Below are positions 43,327 to 53,090 of a stretch of 64,000 nt of DNA, piece by piece. The translations under genes were made by a program, and so were the position numbers. The DNA lies in NCBI RefSeq assembly GCF_015644665.1, contig NZ_JADOBQ010000003.1, positions 372,001 through 436,000 of the forward strand. The letters are read 5' to 3'. The stretch is from Roseobacter sp. MH60115 (GTDB lineage Bacteria; Pseudomonadota; Alphaproteobacteria; Rhodobacterales; Rhodobacteraceae). The notes under the pieces were generated by a model. The model did not search any database. It was not told where the DNA came from and saw only the letters and a list, made by a program, of their open reading frames with translations. Positions within the stretch are counted from its first letter, which is position 1; each line of letters starts with the position of its first letter.

Positions 43327-44088
43327 ATGAAAACCGACAAAATCCCTTTCTGGCTGACCGATCTACTGCTGGCGGGCACCTTGCTGAGCCGCTTGCCCCT
43401 GCCGCATGTGCCGGACACCGCATTCGAGCGCGCGGCACATGCCTGCTGGGCCTATCCGGTGGTGGGGGTGGTGATCGGCGGGCTTGCCGGGATCGCAGCC
43501 AGCATTTTCCTGGCGATGGGGTTGCCAGCCGTTTTTGCGGCAGGCGGCCTGCTGACCGTTCTGATGCTGCTGACCGGTGCCATGCATGAGGATGGGCTTG
43601 GCGACACGGCGGACGGTTTCTGGGGCGGTTTCGACCGGGCGCGGCGGCTTGAGATCATGAAAGACAGCCAGACCGGTACCTACGGCATCCTGGCCCTGCT
43701 GATCGTAACCGGGCTCAGGTGGTCTGCCTATACGGCTCTCCTGCCCCTGGGTCTCTGGTCGGCGGTTGCAGCAGCGGCCCTCTCGCGCGCGATGATGCCC
43801 TGTATGATGGCCGCCCTGCCGCATGCACGGGAGGCTGGCCTGTCGCAGAGCGTGGGGCGCCCCGATGCGCCGACGGCGGTTCTGGGATTGGGCATAGCAC
43901 TCTTGCTGGCCGGGCTATGCGTCGGAGGTGCTGCCATTGGCGGCCTGCTGATCGCGCTGGCCGTCACCGGCGCGTTGGGCTGGCTCGCACACCGGAAGAT
44001 CGGCGGACAGACCGGCGATGTCCTCGGCGCGACGCAGCAACTGGCCGAGGTTGGCATTCTGGCAGTTTTCGTGCTGCTGCTGACATAG
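43327..44088 (+). CDS. cobS: Adenosylcobinamide-GDP ribazoletransferase (cobalamin synthase)
   Basis: Integral membrane enzyme that joins adenosylcobinamide-GDP and alpha-ribazole to give adenosylcobalamin. The 253-residue protein shows the conserved [17 protein letters not shown] with the metal-binding Asp residues, [17 protein letters not shown], and several transmembrane helices. It ends at a clear terminator. Confidence 0.95.
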   Translation: MKTDKIPFWLTDLLLAGTLLSRLPLPHVPDTAFERAAHACWAYPVVGVVIGGLAGIAASIFLAMGLPAVFAAGGLLTVLMLLTGAMHEDGLGDTADGFWGGFDRARRLEIMKDSQTGTYGILALLIVTGLRWSAYTALLPLGLWSAVAAAALSRAMMPCMMAALPHAREAGLSQSVGRPDAPTAVLGLGIALLLAGLCVGGAAIGGLLIALAVTGALGWLAHRKIGGQTGDVLGATQQLAEVGILAVFVLLLT

Positions 44089-44121
44089 AAAAACCGCGCG
44101 CCCGGCGGACACGCGGTTTTT
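44089..44121. terminator. Rho-independent terminator between cobS and carD
   Basis: AAAAACCGCG (44089-44098) pairs with CGCGGTTTTT (44112-44121), giving a stem with A/T tracts on both sides. It can terminate both converging genes, cobS and carD. Confidence 0.85.
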
Positions 44122-44139
44122 TCAAGAGCAATAGGGGGA

Positions 44140-44652
44140 TCAGGCCGCGACGCGGCTTTCCAATACGTCGCCCACCTGTTTGGCAGCGGCCAACTCGTCG
44201 CCCCCGCTCACAGCGGCCACTTCGCGGGTCAGACGCTCCAGCGCGGCCTCATAAAGCTGACGCTCCGAATAGCTCTGCTCGCGCTGATCATCGGTGCGGT
44301 GCAGGTCGCGCACCACTTCGGCAATCGCAATCAGGTCACCGGAATTGATCTTCTGCTCGTATTCCTGCGCCCGGCGCGACCACATGGCCCGCTTGACCTT
44401 GGCTTTCCCTTTGAGCGTCTTCATCGCATGGGTGATCACATCCGGCGAGCTCAGCGCCCGCATCCCGATTTCCGTGGCCTTATGCGTCGGCACCCGCAGC
44501 GTCATCTTGTCCTTCTCGAAGGAGATCACAAAAAGCTCCAGCGAAATTCCGGCCACTTCCTGTTCCTCGATCGACAGGATCTGACCCACGCCATGCGCGG
44601 GGTAGACGACAAATTCGTTCGGGCGGAAATCAAGTTTCTTCGATTTGGTCAT
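44140..44652 (-). CDS. carD: CarD-family transcription regulator
   Basis: A 170-residue RNA polymerase-binding protein that stabilises open promoter complexes. The N-terminal Tudor-like RNAP-interaction domain (FVVYPAHGVGQILSIEEQEVAGISLELFVISF, KMTLRVPTHKATEIGMRAL) is followed by the helical DNA-binding domain (KVKRAMWSRRAQEYEQKINSGDLIAIAEVVRDLHR). It stands as a single gene. Confidence 0.94.
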   Translation of the reverse strand: MTKSKKLDFRPNEFVVYPAHGVGQILSIEEQEVAGISLELFVISFEKDKMTLRVPTHKATEIGMRALSSPDVITHAMKTLKGKAKVKRAMWSRRAQEYEQKINSGDLIAIAEVVRDLHRTDDQREQSYSERQLYEAALERLTREVAAVSGGDELAAAKQVGDVLESRVAA

Positions 44653-44946
44653 TCAGTGTTCCTTAGAAAACGGCAGCGGCCCGCAGGATTTTGACAGTCA
44701 AAAACACACTGAGCGTTGACCGTGAGGCCGCGCGTCCGAGTGTGTGCCTATCGATTTTCCAGTGCCAGCCACCGATCAGGTCGCAAGGCGATGAGCATAT
44801 CCGTTATTGCTTTGTGACGACAATATAACACAAAAACGGACCGCAAAAAAGCGGACCCTACGTCAATTCACGGAAAACACCGCGAAACGAAGCGATTAAA
44901 GAGGAAATACCGGCGCGAATTACTTCGAATCAGCGCGAAATTTGCC

Positions 44947-45285
44947 TCATCCGCCCTCGCCGGGCTTCTCGGAGAAGTATTTTTCGAGCTTCCCGGTCTC
45001 ACCATCGCGCTCTTCAGCATCGGGGAGCGGGTCTTTCTTGGTGATGATGACCGGCCACATCTCGGAATACTTGCGGTTGAACTCAACCCATTTCTCCGTG
45101 TCCGGCTCGGTATCGGGGCGGATCGCATCCGCGGGGCACTCAGGCTCGCATACGCCACAATCAATGCATTCATCGGGGTGAATGACCAGCATGTTCTCAC
45201 CCTCGTAAAAGCAATCCACCGGACACACTTCGACGCAGTCGGTGTATTTGCAGGCAATGCAGCTGTCGTTCACGATATAGGTCAT
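44947..45285 (-). CDS. fdxA: 7Fe-type ferredoxin FdxA
   Basis: A 112-residue ferredoxin with 3Fe-4S and 4Fe-4S binding cysteines: [18 protein letters not shown] then [16 protein letters not shown]. The C-terminal extension ([17 protein letters not shown]) is typical of the FdxA type. Electron carrier in the cytoplasm; the partner is not shown. The 295-bp gap to carD has no gene, only AT-rich promoter-like sequence and a short inverted repeat. Confidence 0.95.
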   Translation of the reverse strand: MTYIVNDSCIACKYTDCVEVCPVDCFYEGENMLVIHPDECIDCGVCEPECPADAIRPDTEPDTEKWVEFNRKYSEMWPVIITKKDPLPDAEERDGETGKLEKYFSEKPGEGG

Positions 45286-45336
45286 CGGACCCTCTTTTCC
45301 CCGGTCTCTGAAGGGTAGCTAAATGAGCCAACCCGA

Positions 45337-45714
45337 TCATTCAAGGGAGCGCGCCTTAGAAAGATCAAGGATGCGGCGATCCCGCTTTGTCGGGCGACCT
45401 TTTCCCTCAAACCCGGGGTTTTCCGGGGCAGTGTCCTTCGATCTGGGCTCCGGCGGGGACAAATCGGTATAAAGCGTCTGCGCTTCGGGGGCCGGACCGC
45501 GCCGCACGCCGATGGCCTGGATGCGGATCACCCGAACGTGATCGCCCTGAGCGAAGGTCAGGACGTCCTCGGGGCCCACCATCTGGCTGCGTTTCTCCGT
45601 ACGCACGCCGTTGACGCGCACATCCCCTGCCGCCACCCGCGTGGCCGCCAGCGAGCGGGTTTTGAAGAACCGCGCATGCCAGAGCCATTTGTCGAGGCGG
45701 AGTTTTTCAGCCAA
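45337..45714 (-). CDS. S4-domain RNA-binding protein (Hsp15-like)
   Basis: A 125-residue protein with an N-terminal S4 domain (LRLDKWLWHARFFKTRSLAATRVAAGDVRVNGVRTEKRSQMV). Hsp15-type proteins bind stalled 50S subunits with peptidyl-tRNA. The start is TTG at 45714, overlapping the stop region of the upstream helicase (TGATTG), so the two are coupled. The tail is basic and low-complexity. Confidence 0.88.
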   Translation of the reverse strand: MAEKLRLDKWLWHARFFKTRSLAATRVAAGDVRVNGVRTEKRSQMVGPEDVLTFAQGDHVRVIRIQAIGVRRGPAPEAQTLYTDLSPPEPRSKDTAPENPGFEGKGRPTKRDRRILDLSKARSLE

Positions 45715-48546
45715 TCACTTGGTGTCCTTCAGCCCCATGAGCGCGGCGGCAAAGGGGTTGTCCGGGTCGATCTTCTTCTCCGGCTTGGGCGGCCGGGCGG
45801 AGAATTTCTGCGCCCCCTTGTCCTTGTCTCCACGGGGACCGCCACGTTTGCCTTTGCCTCCCGGTTTGCCCTTACCCTTGCCTTGCGGGCGATCCCCGCC
45901 CTGACGGCGGTTGGACGCCCCGGCGTTGCGCGGCGGGCGACCCCAGGTGAACGTATAGAAAGTTTCAAGCTCCGGGCCCGCTTCTTCCGCATCGGGGGCT
46001 TCCCCAAGGGGCGTCTCTTCGGCAGGTGTCACCGGAACGGGCGTTTCGCTGTCAGGTGTCTCCGGCGTTGGGACGGCAGGAGCCTCGGCTGCCTCCGCCT
46101 GATCCATGACCGGCGTGTCGCCTTCCACTGGTGTGGGCTCGCTTGGCGTCACCACGGCATCGACCGGTTTCACCTTGGTCCGCTCGCCCTTGTCGGCCTT
46201 GTATCCAAGGCCCTGCATGAGATCGGCAAATTGCTCGAGCGTCATCCCGGTGATGGAGAGCATGTCAGCGTTGGCTTCGAACCCGGCGCGCGAATTCTCG
46301 CCGCGCAGCATATCCGCGAGCCGCTCCAGCATGTCGATGCGGATCGCGCGTTCCCCCGCAATGCGGTAGCCGGACATCGTGTCGGCACCGGCCGGGGCCG
46401 TCTTGTCCGCAGGAATGGTCACCAGACCGGGCGGCGGGGCTTCAGGGAAATCCTGCACGCCCTGCATCAAGGACCACAACACCAGCCGCAAGCGCGTCGG
46501 CGCGGGTTTCAGCAGAAGCGGCATAAAGATCGTGAACTGACCAAAACGGATACCATGCTTGCGCAACGCGCCGCGCGCATCCTGATCCAGTGCCTTTACA
46601 TCATCGGCCACGGCGGCCCGCGGCAGCACACCCAGCGCCTCCACCATCTGGAAGGCGAACCCGCGCGCCAGACCGGTGAGTTCCTCGTCCCGGCTGAGGT
46701 TCAAAAGCGGCTCGAACAGGGCTGCGATCTTGCGGTCGATGAAATGCTGCAACCGGCGCTGCACCTTTTGCGCAACCTCCGGGCCTGCCACATCATCCAC
46801 GAACACCTCGACCTGCGGCTTCAGCGCATCGGCACCGGCCACCAGTTTGCCAACGGCGTCCTTGCCCCAGACAAGGCCCCCTTGCTCGGTGAAATCGATC
46901 TCCGTATCGGGCGCATTGTAGAACCGATCCGCGCGCAGATGGAATTGCGGCCCAAGCGCCTGCAGCGCCGCCGATTTGATCGTCTTCGCCTCGGCGCCAC
47001 CGGCACCCTTGTCCTGTGAAAAGCGGAAACCTTCCAACCGCCCCACAAACTCACCTTCGACGGTTACTTCGCCGGTATTCGATACTTCTGCCACCATGGC
47101 TTCCTTCTGGCCGAGCCGGCGCAAGAGCACGGATGTGCGCCGGTCTACAAATCTTTGCGTCAGACGCTCGTGCAGCGCATCCGACAATCGGTCTTCTACA
47201 GAACGCGTCTGCTCCCGCCAATGACTTTCATCAATCGTCCAGCCTTTGCGCTGCGCGACATATGTCCACGTGCGGATAAACGCCAATCTCTTGGATAACG
47301 CATCAATGTCGCCATCGGTTCGATCAATTCTGTTGATGCGCTGCGCCAGCCAGTCGTCGGGCAAGCTGCCACGCTCATGCAAATGGTTGAAAATCGCCTC
47401 CAGAAGGCCCGTGTGCTCGGCGTGGCTGATGCCGCGAAAATCGGGAATGCGGCACACGTCCCAGAGCAGCCTGACGGAGGGCCCGTCGGTGCACCGCGCC
47501 GCCACTTCGGCGTCCTGTGCCAGCACCTTGAGCGCGCCCAAATCGTCCGCTTCACGGGCCTTGACCAGCACCTCGTCACTCGGTGGGGCTTCAAGGCTGG
47601 CAATCAGACCGTCGATGGAGCCGAATCGCAGCGCGTGATTGCGCCAGTTGAGCTTTTTCAGCGGTGTGAACCGATGCGATGTGATCGCCTCAGCCACCCC
47701 TTCGTCCAGCGGGGAAGCATCGCCCGTGACCCCGAAGGTGCCGTTTTTCATACCCCGCCCGGCGCGCCCGGCGATCTGGGCCAGCTCGTTCGGGGCCAGG
47801 GGCCGCATCCGCCGCCCGTCGAATTTGGAAAGCGCCGAAAAGGCCACGTGATCCACGTCGAGGTTCAGCCCCATGCCGATGGCGTCCGTGGCCACCAGAT
47901 AGTCCACTTCACCGTTCTGGTACATGTCGACCTGCGCGTTGCGGGTGCGCGGGCTGAGTGCCCCCATAACCACCGCCGCACCGCCCTTCTGACGCCGAAT
48001 GAGTTCGGCGATGGCATATACATTCTCAACCGAAAACCCGACGATGGCGCTGCGCGGCTTCATCCGGCTTATCTTTTTCGGACCAACATAGGTCAATTCG
48101 GACATGCGCTCGCGCTGGACGAATTGCGCCTGCGGCACCAACGCGCGGATCGGGCCGCGCATGGTGTCGGCGCCCAGAAACAGCGTCTCATGCAGCCCGC
48201 GGGCACGCAGCAACCGGTCGGTAAACACATGGCCACGCTCCGGATCGGCGCAGAGCTGGATTTCATCCACCGCGAGAAAATCACAGCCGATCCCGTCCGG
48301 CATCGCCTCGACCGTGCAGATCCAGTATTGCGTGCGCGGCGGCACGATCCGCTCTTCGCCCGTCACCAGGGCCACCACGGAAGGGCCCCGCGCCGCCACC
48401 ACACGGTCGTAGACTTCGCGCGCCAAAAGCCGCAGCGGCAGGCCGATCACCCCTGTGCGGTGGCCCAGCATCCGTTCGATGGCATAGGTGGTCTTGCCTG
48501 TGTTGGTCGGGCCCAGAACGGCCACAACCCGCGTGTCACCTGTCAC
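45715..48546 (-). CDS. Suv3-like SF2 helicase
   Basis: A 943-residue helicase typical of alphaproteobacteria. Motif I is AVLGPTNTGKTTYAIERM, motif II LAVDEIQL (DEIQ box), and the helicase C half has VVMGALSPRTRNAQVDMYQNGEVDYLVATDAIGMGLN and QIAGRAGRG. The last ~200 residues are Pro/Glu-rich and then very basic (RGGPRGDKDKG), suggesting RNA binding. Start is GTG at 48546 with GAAGGA upstream; a longer frame to 48684 would overlap the TPR gene. It is coupled to the S4 protein, which points to RNA metabolism. Confidence 0.9.
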   Translation of the reverse strand: MTGDTRVVAVLGPTNTGKTTYAIERMLGHRTGVIGLPLRLLAREVYDRVVAARGPSVVALVTGEERIVPPRTQYWICTVEAMPDGIGCDFLAVDEIQLCADPERGHVFTDRLLRARGLHETLFLGADTMRGPIRALVPQAQFVQRERMSELTYVGPKKISRMKPRSAIVGFSVENVYAIAELIRRQKGGAAVVMGALSPRTRNAQVDMYQNGEVDYLVATDAIGMGLNLDVDHVAFSALSKFDGRRMRPLAPNELAQIAGRAGRGMKNGTFGVTGDASPLDEGVAEAITSHRFTPLKKLNWRNHALRFGSIDGLIASLEAPPSDEVLVKAREADDLGALKVLAQDAEVAARCTDGPSVRLLWDVCRIPDFRGISHAEHTGLLEAIFNHLHERGSLPDDWLAQRINRIDRTDGDIDALSKRLAFIRTWTYVAQRKGWTIDESHWREQTRSVEDRLSDALHERLTQRFVDRRTSVLLRRLGQKEAMVAEVSNTGEVTVEGEFVGRLEGFRFSQDKGAGGAEAKTIKSAALQALGPQFHLRADRFYNAPDTEIDFTEQGGLVWGKDAVGKLVAGADALKPQVEVFVDDVAGPEVAQKVQRRLQHFIDRKIAALFEPLLNLSRDEELTGLARGFAFQMVEALGVLPRAAVADDVKALDQDARGALRKHGIRFGQFTIFMPLLLKPAPTRLRLVLWSLMQGVQDFPEAPPPGLVTIPADKTAPAGADTMSGYRIAGERAIRIDMLERLADMLRGENSRAGFEANADMLSITGMTLEQFADLMQGLGYKADKGERTKVKPVDAVVTPSEPTPVEGDTPVMDQAEAAEAPAVPTPETPDSETPVPVTPAEETPLGEAPDAEEAGPELETFYTFTWGRPPRNAGASNRRQGGDRPQGKGKGKPGGKGKRGGPRGDKDKGAQKFSARPPKPEKKIDPDNPFAAALMGLKDTK

Positions 48547-48571
48547 GGCGCTGTCCTTCGTTCGTTGCTGC

Positions 48572-49129
48572 TCAGAGGGTCCGACCGATGCCGCGCCGCT
48601 TGAGCTGCTCCATCGCCGTTTTCGCGTTCTCATGGTTGGGATGCAAGGCCAGAACACGTTCGAAGGCCGCGGCGGCCCGGTCATGATCGCCGAACTCCTG
48701 CAACATCACGCCAAGCCCGAAGATCGCATTGTAATTGTTGGGATTTAACGCCAGCGCGCGTTCCAGATCATCCAGCGCGGGACCATAGAGCCCGGCCTGA
48801 TAGAAGGCGGTCGCGCGCGCATGCCAGCCTTCGGCAAAATCCGGCGCATGGTCGGTCAGCGCCGTCAGGTGATCGATGGCCTTGCCCGTCTCCTCCTGCT
48901 CAAGCGCGTCGCGGCCGCGCTTGAGCAAAAGATCCATCGACGCCGACCCCGAACTGCCCCAGATCAGGGCCAATTCGCGGTCCAACCGCTGCGCATCCGA
49001 TTCGGGCGCCTCGCGCAACTGTTGCAATAAAGCCTCTTCGCTTTGCTGAGCTTGCGCTGGCGCGACAAAAACGAGCGCGATGACAAATGCCGTAACGACA
49101 CGTTTGAGGAAATAGAGTTTCATGGCCAT
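48572..49129 (-). CDS. Exported TPR protein
   Basis: A 185-residue protein with signal peptide (LKRVVTAFVIALVFVAPAQA) and tetratricopeptide repeats (AIDHLTALTDHAPDFAEGWHARATAFYQAGLYGPALDDLERALALNPNNYNAIFGLGVMLQEFGDHDRAAAAFERVLALHPNHENA). The start may be 49129 or 49123. It lies upstream of the helicase on the same strand with a 25-bp gap. A periplasmic scaffold role is inferred from the repeats. Confidence 0.85.
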   Translation of the reverse strand: MAMKLYFLKRVVTAFVIALVFVAPAQAQQSEEALLQQLREAPESDAQRLDRELALIWGSSGSASMDLLLKRGRDALEQEETGKAIDHLTALTDHAPDFAEGWHARATAFYQAGLYGPALDDLERALALNPNNYNAIFGLGVMLQEFGDHDRAAAAFERVLALHPNHENAKTAMEQLKRRGIGRTL

Positions 49130-49204
49130 AACACATTTGAATGTAACAGGCATGCAGGGCAATTCCAGTGCCCAAAGATGCCGCTAACCCAAAAGGGCGT
49201 GAAG

Positions 49205-49495
49205 ATGAGCGATATTGTGACCGAAGCCGTGGCGGCGCTGAACGAAAAACTGGCAGGATCGGACTTTGGCGGCACGGCCAAATTCGACATCGCGGGCGAA
49301 GGCTGCGTGATGATGGACAGCTCTGGCGCGCGCGCGGGCGATGAGGCCGCAGACGTGACGCTGAGCGCGGATGCCGAAACGTTCAAATCCATTCTGGACG
49401 GGGACACGAACCCCACAAGCGCCTTCATGACCGGCAAGCTCAGCGTGGACGGCGACATGGGCATGGCCATGCAACTCGCCTCTGCGCTGGCCTGA
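49205..49495 (+). CDS. SCP2-type sterol/lipid-binding domain protein
   Basis: A 96-residue single SCP2 domain (AALNEKLAGSDFGGTAKFDIAGEGCVMMDSSG, DVTLSADAETFKSILDGDTNPTSAFMTGKLSVDGDMGMAMQLAS). It would bind a hydrophobic ligand. Its stop overlaps the ATG of the hydrolase (ATGA), suggesting a shared lipid-related task (inference). Confidence 0.9.
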   Translation: MSDIVTEAVAALNEKLAGSDFGGTAKFDIAGEGCVMMDSSGARAGDEAADVTLSADAETFKSILDGDTNPTSAFMTGKLSVDGDMGMAMQLASALA

Positions 49496-50442
49496 TGAGC
49501 CTCAGCCCCGCCCCTTTTCTCAGCGACATCGCTTTTGGAGAGAAAGGCGGGGCTGCGCATTGGGCGCAGACCTCTGACGATCTGCGCGTCCGGATCGGCC
49601 AATGGTCGAAATCGGAGGCAAAAGGTACGGTGCTGATCTTTCCCGGACGCACCGAATTCATTGAAAAATATGACGGCTGTGCGGCTGCCTTGGGTCAGCG
49701 TGGTTTTGCAAGCATGGCCATCGACTGGCGCGGTCAGGGTCTGGCGGATCGCATGCTCGACAATGCGCTGGTGGGTCATGTGGGGCATTTCACCGACTAC
49801 CAGAAAGACGTGAATGCGCTGGTCCGCGCCGCCCGGACACTGGAGATGCCGCGGCCGTTTTTCCTGCTTGCGCATTCCATGGGCGGCGCCATTGGCCTGC
49901 GCGCCGCGATGGAGGGATTGTCGGTGCAGGCCACGGCCTTCACTGGCCCGATGTGGGGCATTCGCATTGCGCCGCATTTGCGACCGGTAGCCTGGACGCT
50001 CAGCCATGTGATGCCGCGCGTCGGACAGGGTCATCGCCTGCCCCCCGGTACCACGATCGAACACCATGTCCTGACCGACGGGTTTCAGGACAATCTGCTC
50101 ACGCGCGACCCGGAGCAGTTCGAAATGATGCGAAAGCAACTCGAAGCGCACCCCGAACTGGCTCTGGGCGGCCCCAGTTTCGTCTGGCTGCGCGAGGCCT
50201 TGCTGGAAACACGGCATCTGGCCAGCCGCCCGTCGCCCAACCTGCCTTGTGTCACCTTTCTGGGCACCAACGAACGCATTGTCGATATCAGCGCCGTACA
50301 CCGCCGTATGGACGCATGGAAACGCGGCACCCTCGAACTGGTGCCGGACGGCGAACACGAGGTTCTGATGGAAAGCGCGGCCACCGCCGATCCCCTCTTC
50401 GACCGCATGACCGAGCTCTTTCTCAGCGGCGGACACGGCTAG
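49495..50442 (+). CDS. Alpha/beta hydrolase, lysophospholipase-like
   Basis: A 315-residue alpha/beta hydrolase. FPGRTEFIEKYDGCAAALGQRGFASMAIDWRGQG matches the PldB/monoglyceride-lipase type; the nucleophile elbow is LLAHSMGGAIG (Ser), acid region NERIVDISAVHRR and the histidine in PDGEHEVLMES. It is coupled to the SCP2 protein upstream and followed by the exonuclease gene. Confidence 0.9.
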   Translation: MSLSPAPFLSDIAFGEKGGAAHWAQTSDDLRVRIGQWSKSEAKGTVLIFPGRTEFIEKYDGCAAALGQRGFASMAIDWRGQGLADRMLDNALVGHVGHFTDYQKDVNALVRAARTLEMPRPFFLLAHSMGGAIGLRAAMEGLSVQATAFTGPMWGIRIAPHLRPVAWTLSHVMPRVGQGHRLPPGTTIEHHVLTDGFQDNLLTRDPEQFEMMRKQLEAHPELALGGPSFVWLREALLETRHLASRPSPNLPCVTFLGTNERIVDISAVHRRMDAWKRGTLELVPDGEHEVLMESAATADPLFDRMTELFLSGGHG

Positions 50443-50481
50443 GGTCTGGGCAAACGGTGCCAGCCGCCTAGATTGGCTGAC

Positions 50482-51495
50482 ATGAGCCCTGCCCCCGTCC
50501 TCACGTTCACAGATCGCGGCATCTATTGCGCTGCCGGTGATTTCTACATTGACCCATGGCGTCCGGTGGACCGCGCCCTGATCACCCATGGTCACGCGGA
50601 CCACGCCCGCAGTGGCCACCAAAGGTACCTTGCGACCAACACGGCCTTGCCCGTGATGCAGCACCGTCTGGGGGAGATCACCGCGCAGGGCGTGCCCTAT
50701 GGCGAAATGGTTACCATCGGCGATGCGCAGGTCTCGTTCCACCCCGCAGGCCATGTGCCCGGCTCTGCGCAAATCCGGGTCGAGGTGGCCGGGGAAATCT
50801 GGGTGGTCTCGGGGGATTACAAGACCGAAGACGACGGGCTGTCAGAGCCGTTCGAGCCGCAGAGCTGCCACCACTTCATCACGGAGTCGACCTTCGGGCT
50901 GCCGGTCTTTCGCTGGCAGCCTCAGGCCCAGATCGCGCGCGAGATCAACGACTGGTGGGCGGCCTGCGCAGCGGCGGGCAAGACCGCGTTTCTGGGGGCC
51001 TACGCCTTGGGCAAGGCACAGCGATTGCTGACCATGCTGAATGCGGATATCGGCCCGATCCTGACCCATGGCGCCGTGGAAGCCACCAACAAGGTGCTGC
51101 GCGCGCAGGGGATTGACCTGCCGGACACCGTACATGCGACGGCTGAGATCGACCCCAAGGCCTATCCGGGGGCCTTGGTTCTGGCGCCGCCCTCCGCACT
51201 GGGCAGCGCCTGGGCCCGGAAATTCGGGACCCAGGAAAACGCCTTTGCCAGCGGCTGGATGCAGTTGCGCGGGGTCCGGCGCAGGCGCGCGGGGGATCGG
51301 GGTTTTGTCATCTCCGATCACGCAGACTGGCAGGGACTGCTCAACACGATCAAGGAGACCGGCGCAGAAAACATCTATGTGACGCATGGGTATACGGATA
51401 TCTTCACCCGTTACCTGACGGAAAACGGCTGGAATGCCCGCGTTGTCCCCACCGAGTTCGAAGGCGAGATGCTGGACACGGAGGGCAAGGAATGA
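50482..51495 (+). CDS. Ligase-associated DNA exonuclease (metallo-beta-lactamase fold)
   Basis: A 337-residue nuclease of the metallo-beta-lactamase/beta-CASP type, usually paired with an ATP-dependent ligase in a DNA-repair cluster. Motifs: LITHGHADHARSGHQRYLAT (HxHxDH), FHPAGHVPGSAQIRVE, VVSGDYKTEDDGLSEPFEP, FVISDHADW. Its stop overlaps the start of the ligase (ATGA), so they are co-translated. It would process 3' ends before sealing. Confidence 0.93.
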   Translation: MSPAPVLTFTDRGIYCAAGDFYIDPWRPVDRALITHGHADHARSGHQRYLATNTALPVMQHRLGEITAQGVPYGEMVTIGDAQVSFHPAGHVPGSAQIRVEVAGEIWVVSGDYKTEDDGLSEPFEPQSCHHFITESTFGLPVFRWQPQAQIAREINDWWAACAAAGKTAFLGAYALGKAQRLLTMLNADIGPILTHGAVEATNKVLRAQGIDLPDTVHATAEIDPKAYPGALVLAPPSALGSAWARKFGTQENAFASGWMQLRGVRRRRAGDRGFVISDHADWQGLLNTIKETGAENIYVTHGYTDIFTRYLTENGWNARVVPTEFEGEMLDTEGKE

Positions 51496-53090
51496 GGCGG
51501 TTCGCAGCCCTTTTCAACGCCATCGACCAGAGCACCAAGACAACGGTGAAGGTCTCCGCTCTGGCAGATTACTTTGCCGAGGCGCCCGATATGGACCGGA
51601 TGTGGACCATGGCGCTGTTCTCCGGGCGCAGACCGAAACGGGCGGTGACCACCACCAAGCTGCGCGAGTGGGCGGCGGAAGAGGCGCGCATTCCGCTCTG
51701 GCTCTTCGAGGAGAGCTACCCGATTGTCGGCGATCTGGCCGAAACCATCGCGCTGGTGCTGCCCCCGAATGAAACGTCTTCTGATGAAAGCCTGTCGCAT
51801 TGGATCAACGCCTTGCGCGCGCTGGCCAGTGTCGAGGAAGAGGACCAGAAGGCCGCGGTTCTTCAGGTTTGGGCGCAGCTTGGCGGAACGGAACGCTTTG
51901 TCTTCAACAAACTGATCACCGGCGGGTTTCGCATGGGGGTCAGCCAAAAGTTGATGACGCGCGCGCTGGCCAAATCCACCGGCAAATCGGAGGCGGAGCT
52001 GGCGCACCGCCTGATGGGCAACTGGCACCCCGACGACACCACATGGGAGGCGCTGATCGAGGCCGAGGATGCCTCTGCCGATGCCTCGCGTCCCTACCCT
52101 TTCTATCTCGCTTATGCGCTGGAGGACGGACCGGAGGCGCTCGGCGCGCCGAACGACTGGCGGGCCGAGTGGAAATGGGACGGCATCCGCGGCCAGCTGA
52201 TCCTGCGGGACGGGCAGCATTTTGTCTGGTCGCGAGGCGAGGAGTTGATGACCGACCGGTTTCCGGAACTGGCCCGTGCGGTGGATTTCCTGCCCCCGGG
52301 CACGGTGCTGGATGGGGAACTGCTCGTCTGGCATCCGCAGACCGAAAGCCCTGCAAGCTTCAACGCACTTCAGCGCAGGATCGGGCGCAAGACGGTGCCG
52401 AATAAGCTGCTGACCGAGGCGCCGGTGGTCCTGCACGCCTATGACCTGCTGGAATGGGACGGCGCGGATATGCGGGACAAGCCCTTCGCCGAGCGTCGCG
52501 CCCTGCTTGAGCGCGCTTGCGCAGACCTGCCAGCCGAAGCGCCGGTGCGCCTCTCGCCCCAACTGGACTTCAAGACCTGGGACGATCTGGCCGAAATCCG
52601 CGCTATCGCGCGGGATAAAAACGCCGAAGGGCTCATGCTCAAACGCGCCGACAGCCCCTATCTGGTTGGCCGCAAAAAGGGCGACTGGTGGAAATGGAAG
52701 CTCGACCCGCTGACCATCGACGCGGTGATGATCTATGCGCAGGCGGGCCACGGGCGGCGCGCCAATCTCTTCACAGATTTCACCTTTGCGGTCTGGAACG
52801 GCAATGATCTGGTGCCCTTCACCAAGGCCTATTCCGGCCTCACCGATGCCGAATTCCGAGAGATCACCAAATGGGTGCGCAAGAACACGCTGCAGCGCTT
52901 TGGCCCGGTGCGGCAGGTGACGCCGCATCATGTTTTCGAGATCGCCTTTGAGGGCATTCAGGCCAGCCCGCGCCACAAGTCTGGCGTTGCCCTACGGTTT
53001 CCGCGTATGTCGCGCTGGCGGCAGGACAAACCCCTGCAGGAAGCCAACACGCTGGCCGATTTGAACGACATGCTGAGGATTTATGGATAA
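51492..53090 (+). CDS. ATP-dependent DNA ligase
   Basis: A 532-residue ligase. The helical N-terminal domain is followed by the nucleotidyltransferase domain with the AMP-binding lysine in AEWKWDGIRGQL, VLDGELLVWHP, GLMLKRADSPYLVGRKKGDWWKWK, and an OB fold at the C-terminus (PHHVFEIAFEGIQASPRHKSGVALRFPR). It is coupled to the exonuclease upstream and overlaps the amidohydrolase by 8 bp. It is likely an accessory repair ligase beside the NAD-dependent LigA. Confidence 0.95.
   Translation: MRRFAALFNAIDQSTKTTVKVSALADYFAEAPDMDRMWTMALFSGRRPKRAVTTTKLREWAAEEARIPLWLFEESYPIVGDLAETIALVLPPNETSSDESLSHWINALRALASVEEEDQKAAVLQVWAQLGGTERFVFNKLITGGFRMGVSQKLMTRALAKSTGKSEAELAHRLMGNWHPDDTTWEALIEAEDASADASRPYPFYLAYALEDGPEALGAPNDWRAEWKWDGIRGQLILRDGQHFVWSRGEELMTDRFPELARAVDFLPPGTVLDGELLVWHPQTESPASFNALQRRIGRKTVPNKLLTEAPVVLHAYDLLEWDGADMRDKPFAERRALLERACADLPAEAPVRLSPQLDFKTWDDLAEIRAIARDKNAEGLMLKRADSPYLVGRKKGDWWKWKLDPLTIDAVMIYAQAGHGRRANLFTDFTFAVWNGNDLVPFTKAYSGLTDAEFREITKWVRKNTLQRFGPVRQVTPHHVFEIAFEGIQASPRHKSGVALRFPRMSRWRQDKPLQEANTLADLNDMLRIYG

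Noticed and set aside
45538-48603. Two long plus-strand frames opposite the Suv3-like helicase
   Set aside because: These are antisense shadows of a gene with complete helicase motifs.
49120-50772. Minus-strand frame of 550 residues over SCP2, hydrolase and exonuclease genes
   Set aside because: It runs antisense to three well-supported coupled genes and is compositionally a shadow.
51411-52976. Minus-strand frame of 521 residues opposite the DNA ligase
   Set aside because: The ligase is certain from its active-site lysine motif and OB fold; the antisense frame is a GC-driven artefact.
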